A DNA stretch of 64,000 bases, taken from assembly GCA_030052745.1 (NCBI GenBank), contig JANBVO010000064.1, forward strand, positions 1 to 64,000, given 5' to 3'. Made by a program: the position numbers and the translations under genes. The notes under the pieces were generated by a model that saw only the letters and a program-made list of their open reading frames with translations, did not search any database and was not told where the DNA came from. Source of the stretch: Pleurostoma richardsiae (Eukaryota; Ascomycota; Sordariomycetes; Calosphaeriales; Pleurostomataceae). Below are positions 12,621-23,173 of this stretch, one piece after another (the first letter of the stretch is position 1; each line of letters starts with the position of its first letter).

Positions 12621-14250
12621 GAATACCTAGATCGTTATAAGTTATTAAAATTTTAAACGTAGTTTTTATTATTTTTACTTTAATTAAAGCTTTAAAAATA
12701 TCTTAGAAACGGTTTAATAGATTTTAATTTTATTTAAAGTCGTAAATCGGAATTTATTACTTTCATCGATAGTTCGAAGTTAATCTTCGATCTTTATCAT
12801 AATAACTTTTTATTTTAACTTCTTATAATTATAAAAGAGAAGTTGTTTTTTTACGTAGGTTAAAATAAGAGTAAACGTTCGTCGGGCTTAAATTTAAACA
12901 ATAGTTTAAGTAACTATTATATTAATTATTTCTTAGTTATACGTTTAGTTTTAAACTAACGGTTAGTCGATTATTTCTATCGCTACGTCTTAATTATTTA
13001 AGGTGTTTTTTTTAGTCCGTTCTTCTGGTAATTCTAGCTGTGAAAAGCCTCCTTTAGAGGTTTTAGGTTCTTATTAGGGTATAGACGAACTGTTCGTCCT
13101 TTGGGAGGGTTTAGCTTCCGCTAGTAGTCCGGCAACGGCGGGAGTTCTTCTTTTCAGTGCTATCTCCTCGGTTTGCTTGTTCTTGGGGGATAGAAGTTGA
13201 AGCTTATAAAGAGATCGGTATATTTATAAAGTAAGGAAGGGAGATATAATATAAAAGGGTAGTATATTTTTGGTTGTGAAATTTTAACTTGCCGGTTATT
13301 TTCCGAACGTCCGGCGAACGGCCTTAAAAGGAGCTTGTGCGGGCTCCGGGCCCTAAAAAGGGGCCCGGTTAGTTACGGTATTCCGTACGTGCTTAGGTAT
13401 GTACTTAGTTAGGTGCCCTGCTTAGGCTTAGGTTATCGCGGCCTAGGCTTTTTTTTTATATGAACGGGTTAGGTGTTACCTTCTTAGCGTTTTTCTTATA
13501 ATAGGGATATTAGTAATTAGTTTTTAAAAAGGATTAGTTTTTACTAATAGATAGAATTGTTGTATATTTAAGAAAAAACTAGAGCTAGGCTTGGTTATAA
13601 ATTAAAAGTTAAGGGCTTTAGGAGTGAGGCTTTAGTGTTTTGCCGGGCGGTGAATTAATTCTTACTTTACTCTTAAGTTTTATTTAATTTATATGTGATT
13701 TTTAGGGTTTAAAGCTTAAAAGTTTTATTAGCTACGGTTAGTTAATAGGAGTTTTTTATGGTTCTTGTAGTAGATAATATAAACTTTTAGTTTAGTTATT
13801 TACTTTAAGAGATATTTAAATTATTATAGTAAATAAAAAGTTAAATATATTTAAATTATAATATTCTTTATTTATTTTTAATTTTATAATCTTTTTTTTT
13901 AATATATATAATTTTTAATAATTTTAAATTTATAATAATTATAAAACTAAATATTTCCTTTATTAAAATATAAAACTAAATATTTTACTTACTAAAATAT
14001 AAAACTTATTATTTTTATTTTAAAACATTTAGTTATTTTAAAATTTAAAATTTTATAAATATAATTATTTTAAATTACTTGGAATTCAGCTAGAGCTTAT
14101 TTTAATGTTTTAATTATTTTAAAGTTTTATTAAACTTAAAAAAGTAATATATTTTATAAAGAAATAATTTATTTAATTAGTTCTTATTTAGAAAAAATAA
14201 TATATTTTATAATAAATAACAGCTAAATGTCTTATTTTACTTATCTAAAG
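12621..14250. other. AT-rich remnant with a GC-richer pocket
   Basis: Most of this is decayed sequence that presumably continues the DNA interrupted by the LTR element. From about 13,020 to 13,480 the composition becomes clearly more GC-rich. At 13,346-13,368 there is a perfect 8-bp all-GC stem (ccgggccc / gggcccgg) around a 7-base loop. From 13,780 to 14,250 the sequence is almost pure A/T. No gene was recognised. Confidence 0.5.
14095..14160. repeat. Short repeat, copy 2 (pair with 1-77)
   Basis: This is the more heavily mutated partner of the window-start repeat, lying about 95 bases before the end of the neighbouring gene. Confidence 0.5.
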
Positions 14251-14254
14251 TTAC

Positions 14255-16609
14255 TTAAATCAAACTGTATATGAGGCTCGTCTTCCTAAGTGTCTCGTTA
14301 ACTGCTGCTACTTTCAATGGAAGGCTAGTACTTACCCAAGCGCCACCGAATAACAGCTCATCTAGAGCGCTCTGGTCGCTAAGATCGCAATATTTCCCAG
14401 CATCTTCATCAGCCAGAAGCCCTCTCTTGAGCGCATGTGACCTTAGGAGCTCGTAAGATGTCTCCAGGGCTCCAATAGCACTGCCGACGATATTGTCACA
14501 TGCTGTATTTCCAGAGTGTATCGCGTCAATGTAACCGACTACACAAATTAGACAGACATACATGATAACACTCGTTTCCCCGATGCTAATTCTTTGATAA
14601 GCAATCTCTGCAATATCGCGAGTTGCCCGGTAGAGATCATTGTCTGGCAAGGAAGGCGCAAACGGCGAGGAGTCTTCCTGTAGCTGGTCGATGACCTCCA
14701 GAGCCAAGGTTGTCGAAGCGTGTATGAAGATAAACTTGAACAAACCGCGGCCATAAAGTTGTAGGCAACTGTAGTCATCACCGGCTGCCGCTGGCTGCGG
14801 ACTGGTGCCGTTGATGTACGACAAGAGAAGTAAAGAAGACTCGAGACAGATCTTCCTAGAGAAATAATACGCCAGGTTGCTGTTCGCCTGCATCGAGAAT
14901 GGCGCATGGATCTCCAGAACAAAACGGCGAGTTAGCGTATCGAGTAGTTTGATCTGGAACATGGACGGCTTCTGTGTTGTGGGGCCGGAATGGGGGCTGA
15001 GAAACGACCGAAAGAGAGCCGAATTCGACCGACAGGTATTTCTCAGCTCGCTGCCGAGGTGGAGGGCTTCCTCGTGCGAGAGGTCTGAGCGTAGGTTGTT
15101 GAGCGCCTTGACCACCTTAAATCTGAGAGCCAGCGATCTCACAAGAGCACACTGGATGGAGGTTTGAGTGAATATCGCTATAGGCTGTGGCCGAGGTTTG
15201 GCTGTCGTGGATCCATCAAGCTGGTCGTCATCAATATTCGCTGGCGGCTCAGTGTCGAAGTCGTCGAGGCATACTAGAGGAGGCATGCCCGAATCTAGGC
15301 TTGACTGCAGGACGAGTTCCAGGACAGTAGCCCACAGCCTCCTTCTTACCTCGGCCTCGAGAGCCGGCATAAATGGAAAATGTGCGGGGTCTCTGTGGAG
15401 GCCGCTCGTCATGGCCGCTCTCAAAAGCGACCCAGCCGTGATCCAGGAGAGGTCAGCACCCACGGCGCCTGTTTGGAGGGCGACGAGAATGAGGCAGTGA
15501 ACTTGGACACCCGCAGGGCCGAGACGGCGCTTTTCACACGGCCCGCCAAGCCACATTTGAGCAACATAGATCCACTGCCACGATCTGCGATGATAAAAAT
15601 CGCGGGGACCGGCGGGAGGTTGACTGAAACAGGTACCTATCGCCAAGATGAGAAGTAGTTTAGCTAAGAAGGCATCATTAGCGGCAGAGGGGTCATCCCA
15701 GTAGCTAATGTACTCGTTCATGAACGTGGGGACGTGCAGGACTCGGAAGACTGTCTCAAATGTTCGAAAATAGGACGACAAGAGCTCATCGCACTCAATC
15801 CGTGCTGGCAGGTAGTCCCGTACGTCTAGAGAGAGTGATTGCGGGATCGGCCGGTCAGCCTTGATGACTCTCGCTAGCTGCTTGCATCTGTCCAAAAGGG
15901 AATACACCTGGGACGTCCTGTCGAAGAGATCTGGAACTGTCCCCCGCAGGTAGGCCTCGAACTGGACATCGTCAGCGCCCCGATCACAAGCAGCCTTGGT
16001 AATGAGGCGAACATGAGGACTTACCGGTAGGATGGTATTCATGGGATGACTCCTGCCAAAAAAACGGGACTTTTCAAATCGACCCCTAACGTGTGGCAGC
16101 ACAGAGCTATGTCTTGTTGATGCGGAGGAAATAGCCGTTGTGTTAAGCTCTTCTAACGTCTCGGCGGCATGATTTGTGACGGTAGGGCAGCTCGTAACCT
16201 CCCCTGATCGTCTGATCTCCGAACCAGCTCTGCTGTTGACGGTTGCCACGCACGCAGGCAGAACATGCGTGTCGACTTCATCGCCCTCATATAGGGAGTG
16301 ATCTAGCTGGTAGGAAGAAAACAGGCTGCTTTCGGGTGGCGGCCTGGGCGACGGGTGGGAGTGTCGGCCGAGCACGCTCGTGCCGCTGGTAAGGGTGGCG
16401 TTCTCGATACCAATCGTAGGTACTACCGGCAAGTGAGTCGCATCATTGCCGTAGACACAGATGGCATTGAACTGCAGGCATTGGGCACAGGGTTGCTCTC
16501 GATTACAGCCAACCTTCCGTCGACGGCACTCCCGGCATACCACCGCTGGTCTGCGGCGTTTACGGACGCGAGGAACCGGGGCCGCCCGGTCGCTGTCTGT
16601 GGCCGGCAT
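14255..16609 (-). CDS. Zn(2)-Cys(6) fungal transcription factor
   Basis: The predicted protein has 784 residues in a single open frame. Residues 25-51 form a binuclear zinc cluster with cysteines at 25, 28, 35, 41, 44 and 51. A basic run (RKRRR) precedes it, as usual for DNA-binding nuclear proteins of this class. Residues of about 270-480 match the fungal-specific regulatory domain, with the QWIYVAQ and GLHRDP stretches typical of it. ATG at 16,609 is the first methionine and sits just before the zinc cluster. The stop codon lies at the exact border of the RIP block, so the last few residues may be border sequence and the native C-terminus may be lost. The target genes are unknown. The nearest gene upstream is a decayed sugar transporter. 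Confidence is high for family and low for role. Confidence 0.9.
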   Translation of the reverse strand: MPATDSDRAAPVPRVRKRRRPAVVCRECRRRKVGCNREQPCAQCLQFNAICVYGNDATHLPVVPTIGIENATLTSGTSVLGRHSHPSPRPPPESSLFSSYQLDHSLYEGDEVDTHVLPACVATVNSRAGSEIRRSGEVTSCPTVTNHAAETLEELNTTAISSASTRHSSVLPHVRGRFEKSRFFGRSHPMNTILPVSPHVRLITKAACDRGADDVQFEAYLRGTVPDLFDRTSQVYSLLDRCKQLARVIKADRPIPQSLSLDVRDYLPARIECDELLSSYFRTFETVFRVLHVPTFMNEYISYWDDPSAANDAFLAKLLLILAIGTCFSQPPAGPRDFYHRRSWQWIYVAQMWLGGPCEKRRLGPAGVQVHCLILVALQTGAVGADLSWITAGSLLRAAMTSGLHRDPAHFPFMPALEAEVRRRLWATVLELVLQSSLDSGMPPLVCLDDFDTEPPANIDDDQLDGSTTAKPRPQPIAIFTQTSIQCALVRSLALRFKVVKALNNLRSDLSHEEALHLGSELRNTCRSNSALFRSFLSPHSGPTTQKPSMFQIKLLDTLTRRFVLEIHAPFSMQANSNLAYYFSRKICLESSLLLLSYINGTSPQPAAAGDDYSCLQLYGRGLFKFIFIHASTTLALEVIDQLQEDSSPFAPSLPDNDLYRATRDIAEIAYQRISIGETSVIMYVCLICVVGYIDAIHSGNTACDNIVGSAIGALETSYELLRSHALKRGLLADEDAGKYCDLSDQSALDELLFGGAWVSTSLPLKVAAVNETLRKTSLIYSLI

Positions 16610-17370
16610 GGAGCCTCCGGCATACGCGGTTGCTTGTTTTCCAATGTACCGGGGAGGAGATTTGTCTTTGACTGAAGGAGGCCGACAAATGCCAACAGTC
16701 CCATACAGCGGGCTTCTAGCGATACGGATTGTGTCGCCGCGACCGTTCGCTGCTCCTCCGTGGAAGCCGGGCTATACAGTCAGGGGCTGCAAATGGGATC
16801 AGATAAGATGATCAGATAAGATCACGGCCTCGGGCTTCCGGTATGTCCGGCCGCTATTCCATGAGTCATGCGAAGCTCATCATCCTCAGCTGTCCATTCG
16901 GAGCCTAGATAAATACTTGATCCGGTCTTTCACGAGTGAGATTTCACGACCTTTTGAGTATTCGTCCGTATGTGCCTCTCCCACGGTATACAATGCTGTA
17001 AAGCCGTAGATCTCGGCAAAAGAGGCCCGAGTTGACGGAAAAGGTGGAGAAAATATCAAGAAACAATTTGTGGAAAAGGGGTTTTTGGGGGTTGTAGAGG
17101 CAACCTCAGGGGCTTGGGGAAGAAAGTTCTGTAAGGACCATCGGTACTGAGGTATGTGATGTCCTATAATAAGCTCATCCGTTCTAATATCAATGCGCAT
17201 ACGCTATACGAAAGTCGACGCAATCACTGTTGCGATATCTGCAGAATCCAGGAATTGAACGGTCCCTTCCGGGATCCCAACACGTGGCCCGCCTAGCCGA
17301 TGTGTCATCACCGGCTTTCAACTTCCCTCCAGTATCATAGACGAACTGACATCCACATTCTCGGAGAGAG
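16610..17370. other. Upstream region of the Zn2Cys6 gene
   Basis: This stretch lies between the regulator and the remains of the transporter gene, both on the minus strand. It holds the tandem GATA motif at 16,797-16,822. Short frames are present but none looks like a gene. Confidence 0.6.
16797..16822. promoter_or_regulatory. Tandem GATAAG pair
   Basis: The 13-mer gatcagataagat occurs twice, head to tail without spacing, giving two GATAAG cores 13 bp apart. The pair lies about 190 bp upstream of the Zn2Cys6 start codon. GATA factors of the AreA/NIT2 type favour closely spaced pairs of such sites. Nitrogen control of the regulator is an inference. Confidence 0.5.
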
Positions 17371-19205
17371 TCATTGAGAAGAGACACTTGGTAAAATGAC
17401 GTTTCTTAGCCGACTCCGATCAATGGCATACCCCTTGAACCTCCTTGCTTGAGTTTTACTATCGAAGCAGCAAGTCCCGCTCCTCGCGAGTCGTGTCTTT
17501 AGTCTCGGGAACCCGAAAATAGCTAGCTCCATGCGAAGCAGATCCTCCCAAGGCTTGCGTATAAGGACCCCAGTTTTCCCCTCCAATGCCTCACCTAGGT
17601 CGATCATGTATGTACGGACTAGCTATAGTCATGGCGATCCCGACAACGGCTTGCTTGGCGGTAATAACAGCAATACTCTTGGACCGCACTCGTGGAGCGC
17701 TGCGGTCGGAAATGTATTTGAAACAGACAGGCCTGATAGAAATGTTGAAGGTGAAGGTTCATACGAGAAGCAATGATGACTGTTCTATACCGACCTGAGT
17801 GGTTGACCAGATATGCAGCCGAGTATACACACAACGAGCATGGAGACATTGAGGAAGAAGAGACGTGCAATGTAGATGGTATTGGGCCGGCCCTCACAAT
17901 GAGAAACCAGGACAACACGGTGGTAACTCAGCCGATGGTTTAAAGAAAAACAGGCAATTAGTCGCTCACTGCTTCATCATAAAGAAGCAGCTGAAAACAG
18001 GAGGAATAGGAATAATTATACGCTCACCGAGGAAGTCAGCACCCATATTAGATGCATTGTCGGTCGGCAAACTAGCTAGCTGGAGAAAGTGTGTGCCATA
18101 AGTTAGTATGGTAGAAGCCGGATAGAACCTGTGCGGCACAGACGCTACTAGATAGGTATCTCCGTCCGCATGAGATTCGTGGCTATGAAGATAACCTGAA
18201 ACGTGCTACCGGCTTGCAACTTGCGTTCTCGCCCGTCATTCTCTACAGTTGCGGCCAGGCTCGAGTTGATATTGACCTTATCCGAGGAGAGTTCTCGCAA
18301 TACTGTCTCCGCCTCATTCAGACGCCGCTGACCGACTAACAACCAGGAACTCTCCGGGACACAGTATTCCAGGAAAGATGGTGATGACTCAGAGTCGCTA
18401 GAGTGTAAACGGAAGAGAGCAGGCCCAGTGGTCGTCAGGGATGGACGTGCCTTTAGTGCCGGCCGGCATTGCCGAGGAGTTGGTCGGTGACGAAGTATAG
18501 ATTAACGTATATAGTGAAATGGCCACACAAGGCCACGAGACACACTTGAGAGGTATATGCAGGAGCCATCACTACGAATCATCCTAGAATAAGCCGCCGA
18601 GGAGGTCGCTGGCAAGGGAAACGGAGAGGAACCGCGGGAAGGACTGAATGAACACAAGAGCACTTGTTGGGGTAATACAGATAGCGAAGGTATATCTACG
18701 GCCCCAGAGGTCCATCGGATAGCCCGCAGCAGATACTCCAACCACCTGGCCGATTGGATTTCCATCCCAAGACCCGGGTTGCCAAGCGGCTACTGTCGAT
18801 GCGAGGGTTTCCTCTTGGCTGTCGCATGGCTTGGAGGACAAGATGGGGCTAGACAGCAGCTGACATTAGCTAGGGGCGATTGGTACACATATTATAGATT
18901 CACATTTCTTGTTAGCCCCTGCTGCAGCACAGGGGCATTGGATGGCGATAATTAACCCTAGGAATACATACTTCATCACTAAATGCGTGTCCATAACCCT
19001 CCTGGAACTGTCCCGAGAAGCTGAAGGTCGAACGCGGACATAATGGCCCCTAAAGAAACAAAGACCAACCAGAAGATTGCCACAGGATAGACAGAACTTA
19101 CACGCCTCCGTGAAGGGAAGTATATGCTTGTCTCCGGCTACTTCGGCCGCTACTTCGTTAGGTATGACGCGCTTGGCCTCTGTCGGCTTTTGGTCGACTG
19201 GAGAC
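17371..19205 (-). pseudogene. MFS sugar transporter (maltose/hexose permease-like), decayed
   Basis: Minus-strand pieces match successive parts of a fungal sugar permease. There is an N-terminal stretch before the first membrane helix (about 19,200-19,100), helix 1 (about 19,080-18,990), an exon with SAAGYPMDLWGRR (about 18,840-18,600), and TSQVCLVAL (about 18,560). The central cytoplasmic loop (PESSWLLVGQRRLNEAE, about 18,360-18,290), VLSWFLI (about 17,910) and the C-terminal PETKDTTREE (about 17,490) follow. One intron still looks good (gtatgt to cag, about 18,970-18,860). The pieces lie in different frames, with at least five frame changes plus in-frame stops, and no plausible start codon is in frame. 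A real gene with sequencing errors is possible but less likely given the number of lesions. Codon use and composition are normal, so this is ordinary decay and not RIP. Confidence 0.75.
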
Positions 19206-20733
19206 TCTCAGTTGCTCCACCCCGAATGAGGGGAGGCGTTCATCCTGTCGCCTTGGCTATTTGTGTCTTGCGAAATGAGATGCTATGAGGCAGAGGGCAG
19301 TTAAACCTGGACTGTCTCGATCGTGGGAAGATTGCATCTTGCTCAAGAACCAGTCGACATCTCCTGCTACTCAGGATAACATCTGTACATACTGGCTCTC
19401 TCGAAAAAGGTGAGCGGCTGCCCTCATTTCGTTACTAAGATTTTCTGATACGTTACGTGGTTATACAGGGTCTAACTTTCAGACGTTGCAACTGCCGAGC
19501 GCAGCTCGACCTGGGATCTGTGCAGCAATTGTTGGCTGTGATTTGTCGACGACGAGGTGGCATGCAAATATGGTACAGTACTTGGTGCTGTCAAGCCTAC
19601 AGCACTAGTCAGGCTTCAAGCCTATGTCGCACGCCGCTTAGGGATCCCTGACGTGTATCTGGCTTCCTTCCCCGTAAGCACTAGCGACCACTCAGGAACT
19701 CTTAGTTGATAGCAGACACTTCCAGTGACCTGAGGGACAGTCCAGGCCCTATTGCACGGAAGACAAGCTCTCGCTGGATGAGAATGTTCAAAAGCACAGA
19801 CTGACCTGAGTGTGGCACACTCTGGAAGCCTTTTAGGAGTCTATTGAATGCCGATCACAGGTTTGACGATGGCCATCAATTCCGTTGGTATGTCAAGTAT
19901 GTCTAGAGACCCAAGTACGCAAGACGGTCTGGCACCCAGCTTGGCCCTGAATGCTAGTGTGCTACAAAACAGTACCAGTGTTGCAACAGCCAGGACCTAA
20001 GGCAGCCATGGAATTTCTTATGTGGGATATCCCATCTCAAACCAGTCGAAATACCGCCAAGCGACGACCCCGGATGTACCAGGCTATCAGCCTCACCTTA
20101 CAGGTACTATTTTTATCTTCCGATATTGGGACTGTGCTCACCGCCTCTCGCTACCTATCTTTGTTATCGCGGGTTTCACCTCAATCGGGAAGGGATAGCG
20201 GCGTTGCATCATCTCCAGAGCCTGGTACCTATTAAGGCTGCTGTCCCGGAAGGATTGCAGGCTTCTATCATCGGGATAGCCAGTGTGCCATCGGCAACGG
20301 AACATCTCAAGAACAGCAGTCATACTGATACTGATACGCAAGCACTATACTGTCTACCTCAAATGCATTGTGACACCATGATGAGACTAATGACCGCCAT
20401 TCTTGAAGCTCCGTCTTCTCCCCAAGACAAGATTTGAGGTATTCCACGAAGATTAGCGACGCTGGTCAGATTGGGCGGACGTACACGAGGCAAAATTGCA
20501 AAGAGGGGATAATGCGTACTCTTTGTGTCCGTCTGTGGCCTTTGTGCTCATCTTTTGCGCGTTCATGGTCAAAGACATCGCACTGCGCCACGGAGACTCA
20601 GGCTGCTGGGACAAAGGGCATTGCGAGATTACTTCGGAGGCATGAATATAAGACTGTGCTATCCTGACCCTAGAATTCTTGTCTGATTGAAGAAAGCCCC
20701 CCGAGCCTCATCTCGTGATTAAGTTGTAACAAA
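19206..20733. other. No gene recognised
   Basis: Only short frames occur here on either strand, and none has a family motif I recognise. Two + strand frames (about 19,950-20,435) could be part of another decayed gene, but I cannot name it. Confidence 0.5.
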
Positions 20734-21586
20734 ATGTGTGAGTCAAATTCAGGCTCAAACGAGGGAATATCTTTCGTCTTGTTTTCCACTGTTGCTCAGA
20801 TTCTCCTCGAGTCGAGGCTTGCAATACTTTGCTAACACTTCGTTTGAAAACCTAGGCAAACACCACATGGTGCTCTTCCGCTATTGCGGCCACGTTGACT
20901 TCGTCCAGGCTGCAGTCTGCAACTGGGCTAGAGATGCGCATCTAGGGACGCCAGCCGAGGAGGATCGCGCCGAGAAAAACTGTTTTCTGTACACAACGGT
21001 GGTACCCGCGCAGGTCGAAGACGGGTGTGGCCGATGTAAGCGGTCTTCAGTCGCCTTGATAGGAACCTTCAAGACCAGGAAGCTGTTTGAGTGCACGTAC
21101 ACCGACGACAAGGCCCGAGAGATGCAGCGTGAAGTGTGCAACAGAACAGGCAGCGACTGGCTTAATGACTGGATGAAAGAAGGGTATAAGGACGACCTTA
21201 TTCTCCTGAAGGTTATGAGCTCGCACATGGGCATTGCGAATTGGGAGGATGTCATGGCGAGGTTCCCGAGCTGGCAGAGAAGTTTCCGGGCGCTGTATGG
21301 CGGGACCATTTCGGGGGCCGGCCCCAAGCCGACCAGCACCGCCGAGGGGCGTATACCCAGGCCCGAGTCGCTATCGCGCAAGAACGTGCCTGTGCAAGCC
21401 CGCCGGCACGACTCCTGTGGCGAAAAAGGACGACCTGAGACAGCGGCACGGCAAGGAACCACGAGCCTGCCTGGCCAGTTTGCGAGACCGAAGCGACCAG
21501 GCGCAGGGCGCCGGGTGCATTTCTCGCAGGCACCGGAGGGGACGGAGCCGGACCGGGGCCAAGCGATTAACGAGGTTCCCTATTAG
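20734..21586 (+). CDS. Small Cys/His-containing fungal protein, start codon in a 4-nt exon
   Basis: The model has exon 1 at 20,734-20,737 (ATGT), an intron at 20,738-20,855 (GTGAGT donor, TTTGCTAACAC branch, CCTAG acceptor), and exon 2 at 20,856-21,586. It encodes 244 residues starting MCKHHMVLFRYCGH. The alternative reading from the GTG at 20,738 would translate the intron and has no ATG. Fungal genomes hold many short proteins that open with MC, then an aromatic residue and CGH, with later Cys pairs. Here the later pair is GCGRCKR near residue 60. Metal binding is plausible from the spaced Cys/His but not demonstrated. The C-terminal third is Pro/Arg/Gly-rich and looks disordered. I do not recognise a function. 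Neighbours give no clue. Confidence 0.75.
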
Positions 21587-23173
21587 GCAATGCAGTACGC
21601 AAAGGTGGGCAGGTCTGGAACCCGTTTGTTATTACCCGTCTTGCTGCCACGAAACACATCCTCCCCCGGCTAGATAGCCAACGCCGTAGTCTATTGAAGT
21701 TTGAATGCTTCCTTATCTAGGCCGAATAGAATCAGACGCAGACATTGCAGTCCCGGCCTGGCGGCTCTCTGATGTGGCCGCTTCCATTGATTCAGCGGCC
21801 CGTGCTGGACCGTGAATGCTGGGGTCTCGAGTCACAAAGACAAGCGAGGATCATGGTGGACGCCGATGTCTGCCGAATGGCCGGTGACCGACATTCCCGA
21901 GACCCCTCCTAGTTCGAGGTAACTTAGTTACCTACCTATGTATCTATCTGTTTAGCCGATTTACGCATAGGGGTTAACTTACGCTTGGATGCGGCTCGAA
22001 GGACGACGCTTGCGCAAGGAAGAAGCTGGCCGTGTCCGTGTCTCGGTTGTCAAGCCGATGCTTTCCGCCATACGGCTGCATGGCAACGGGTACGAAGCCA
22101 GCGTAGGCGCGTGCGCAATCATCGAGCCGCGATCCGGCACCGGAGGAGGCATGGCTAGCTGTCTGGCAATTCCTTATCGCGATGCAGAGCAGGCGGTGCG
22201 AGTGCCGTCTGGTTAACGCGCACCGCCGAACGGCCTGCGCCGACTCGTACCGGGTCCGGCCCGGGCTAAGGGTGCAGGCTGGAGAACCCCTGGACCAAAA
22301 CCACCTTCCTCTTCGGAATCGGCCTCGTCCTTCGTTCGCTCTGAGGGTCTCGGAGCCACACCCGTAAGACAGACTAGTTCACATCAGGCAGTAAGTAAGT
22401 AAGCGCCTTTCCTGACATTCTGCTTCTCGACTTCCACTGATAAGCCTCAGCCGCGTCTGGCCGCTCCTGGTGACGCGCGATTGCTTCCCCCCTTATCGCA
22501 GCTAATGTACCCCAACGCTGCAAGCCATGCCGTATCGACGGGAAGGCAAACTATCCCGCCCGCATGCGGAGCCCCTTGGCCGACGAGTGCTTCTAGGCGG
22601 TCGTGGGGGGGGGGGGGGGTCTATCACTCTATGCCGTGCAGTCTCGCTTGCGTTGGAGGCTGTGAAGCAGTTCTGTCGTCGCTACTGAGCAGCCTCCTTC
22701 GAACCTTGGCAGCTTGCTCTGCGTCCGTCAATTATGGACAACTGCGTCGTGAGGAGTATAAGCGTTGGATGCCTCGAGAGTTGGAATCCGGCGTGAACGG
22801 AACCCCAAGTTTCCCCCCCTTGCGCTTTCGGTCCAGGGCGGCGGCGGCCGCAGTTCTCCTGCTATCATGCACGTGGGGCCTCTTGTGCTTTTGGGGAAAG
22901 CTGGTGGTGAAGCCCTCTGATATCGCGCCCGGATGTCACCCCACCTGTATCGTTCCGCACCCCTGCGCCGCTTCTACAACGTCTCTGCAGATCGCCTGTG
23001 GATCCCGAAGATAAGTCGCGGACGGGTCATGGCCAGAAAGAAGAAGCTCACTCGGGTGGATGTAGCCGGCGGCTGCAGAGAGAAGACGTACAAATCGGCA
23101 CTCCTCCGCAGACCACAGGGTCACTTTCGAAACCTTCACTCATCATACTACGTTTCGAGAGGTGACATTTACC
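21587..23173. other. Intergenic, upstream of the OPT gene
   Basis: No gene is recognised here. There is a G15 homopolymer at 22,605-22,619 and a small cluster of TTACCTACCTATGTA-type motifs near 21,926-21,950. The last several hundred bases presumably hold the promoter and leader of the oligopeptide transporter. Confidence 0.55.

Larger units (their letters stand above)
1..14250. other. RIP-degraded AT-rich repeat block
   Basis: The whole stretch is strongly AT-rich and has no open frame of gene length. CpA and its complement TpG are nearly missing, TpA is greatly over-represented, and CpG is still common. That is the footprint of repeat-induced point mutation, a fungal process that converts C to T, mainly in CpA, within duplicated DNA. 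Composition changes within a few tens of bases near 14,250-14,270, where a normal coding frame begins. Two small pockets (about 1,740-2,000 and 13,020-13,480) are less AT-rich. The block contains nested Ty3/Gypsy fossils, listed separately. It is likely heterochromatic, though chromatin state is an inference. Confidence 0.9.

Noticed and set aside
19950-20437. Possible remains of a Zn2Cys6 or AflR-type regulator
   Set aside because: There is only vague similarity in composition, with no zinc cluster or conserved stretch.
20738-20855. Alternative N-terminus of the small Cys/His protein read from GTG
   Set aside because: The stretch begins GTGAGT, has a branch site and acceptor, and removing it gives a better family match with a true ATG.
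22605-22619. G15 homopolymer
   Set aside because: It is a simple run. It could be an assembly-sensitive spot but there is no evidence of function.
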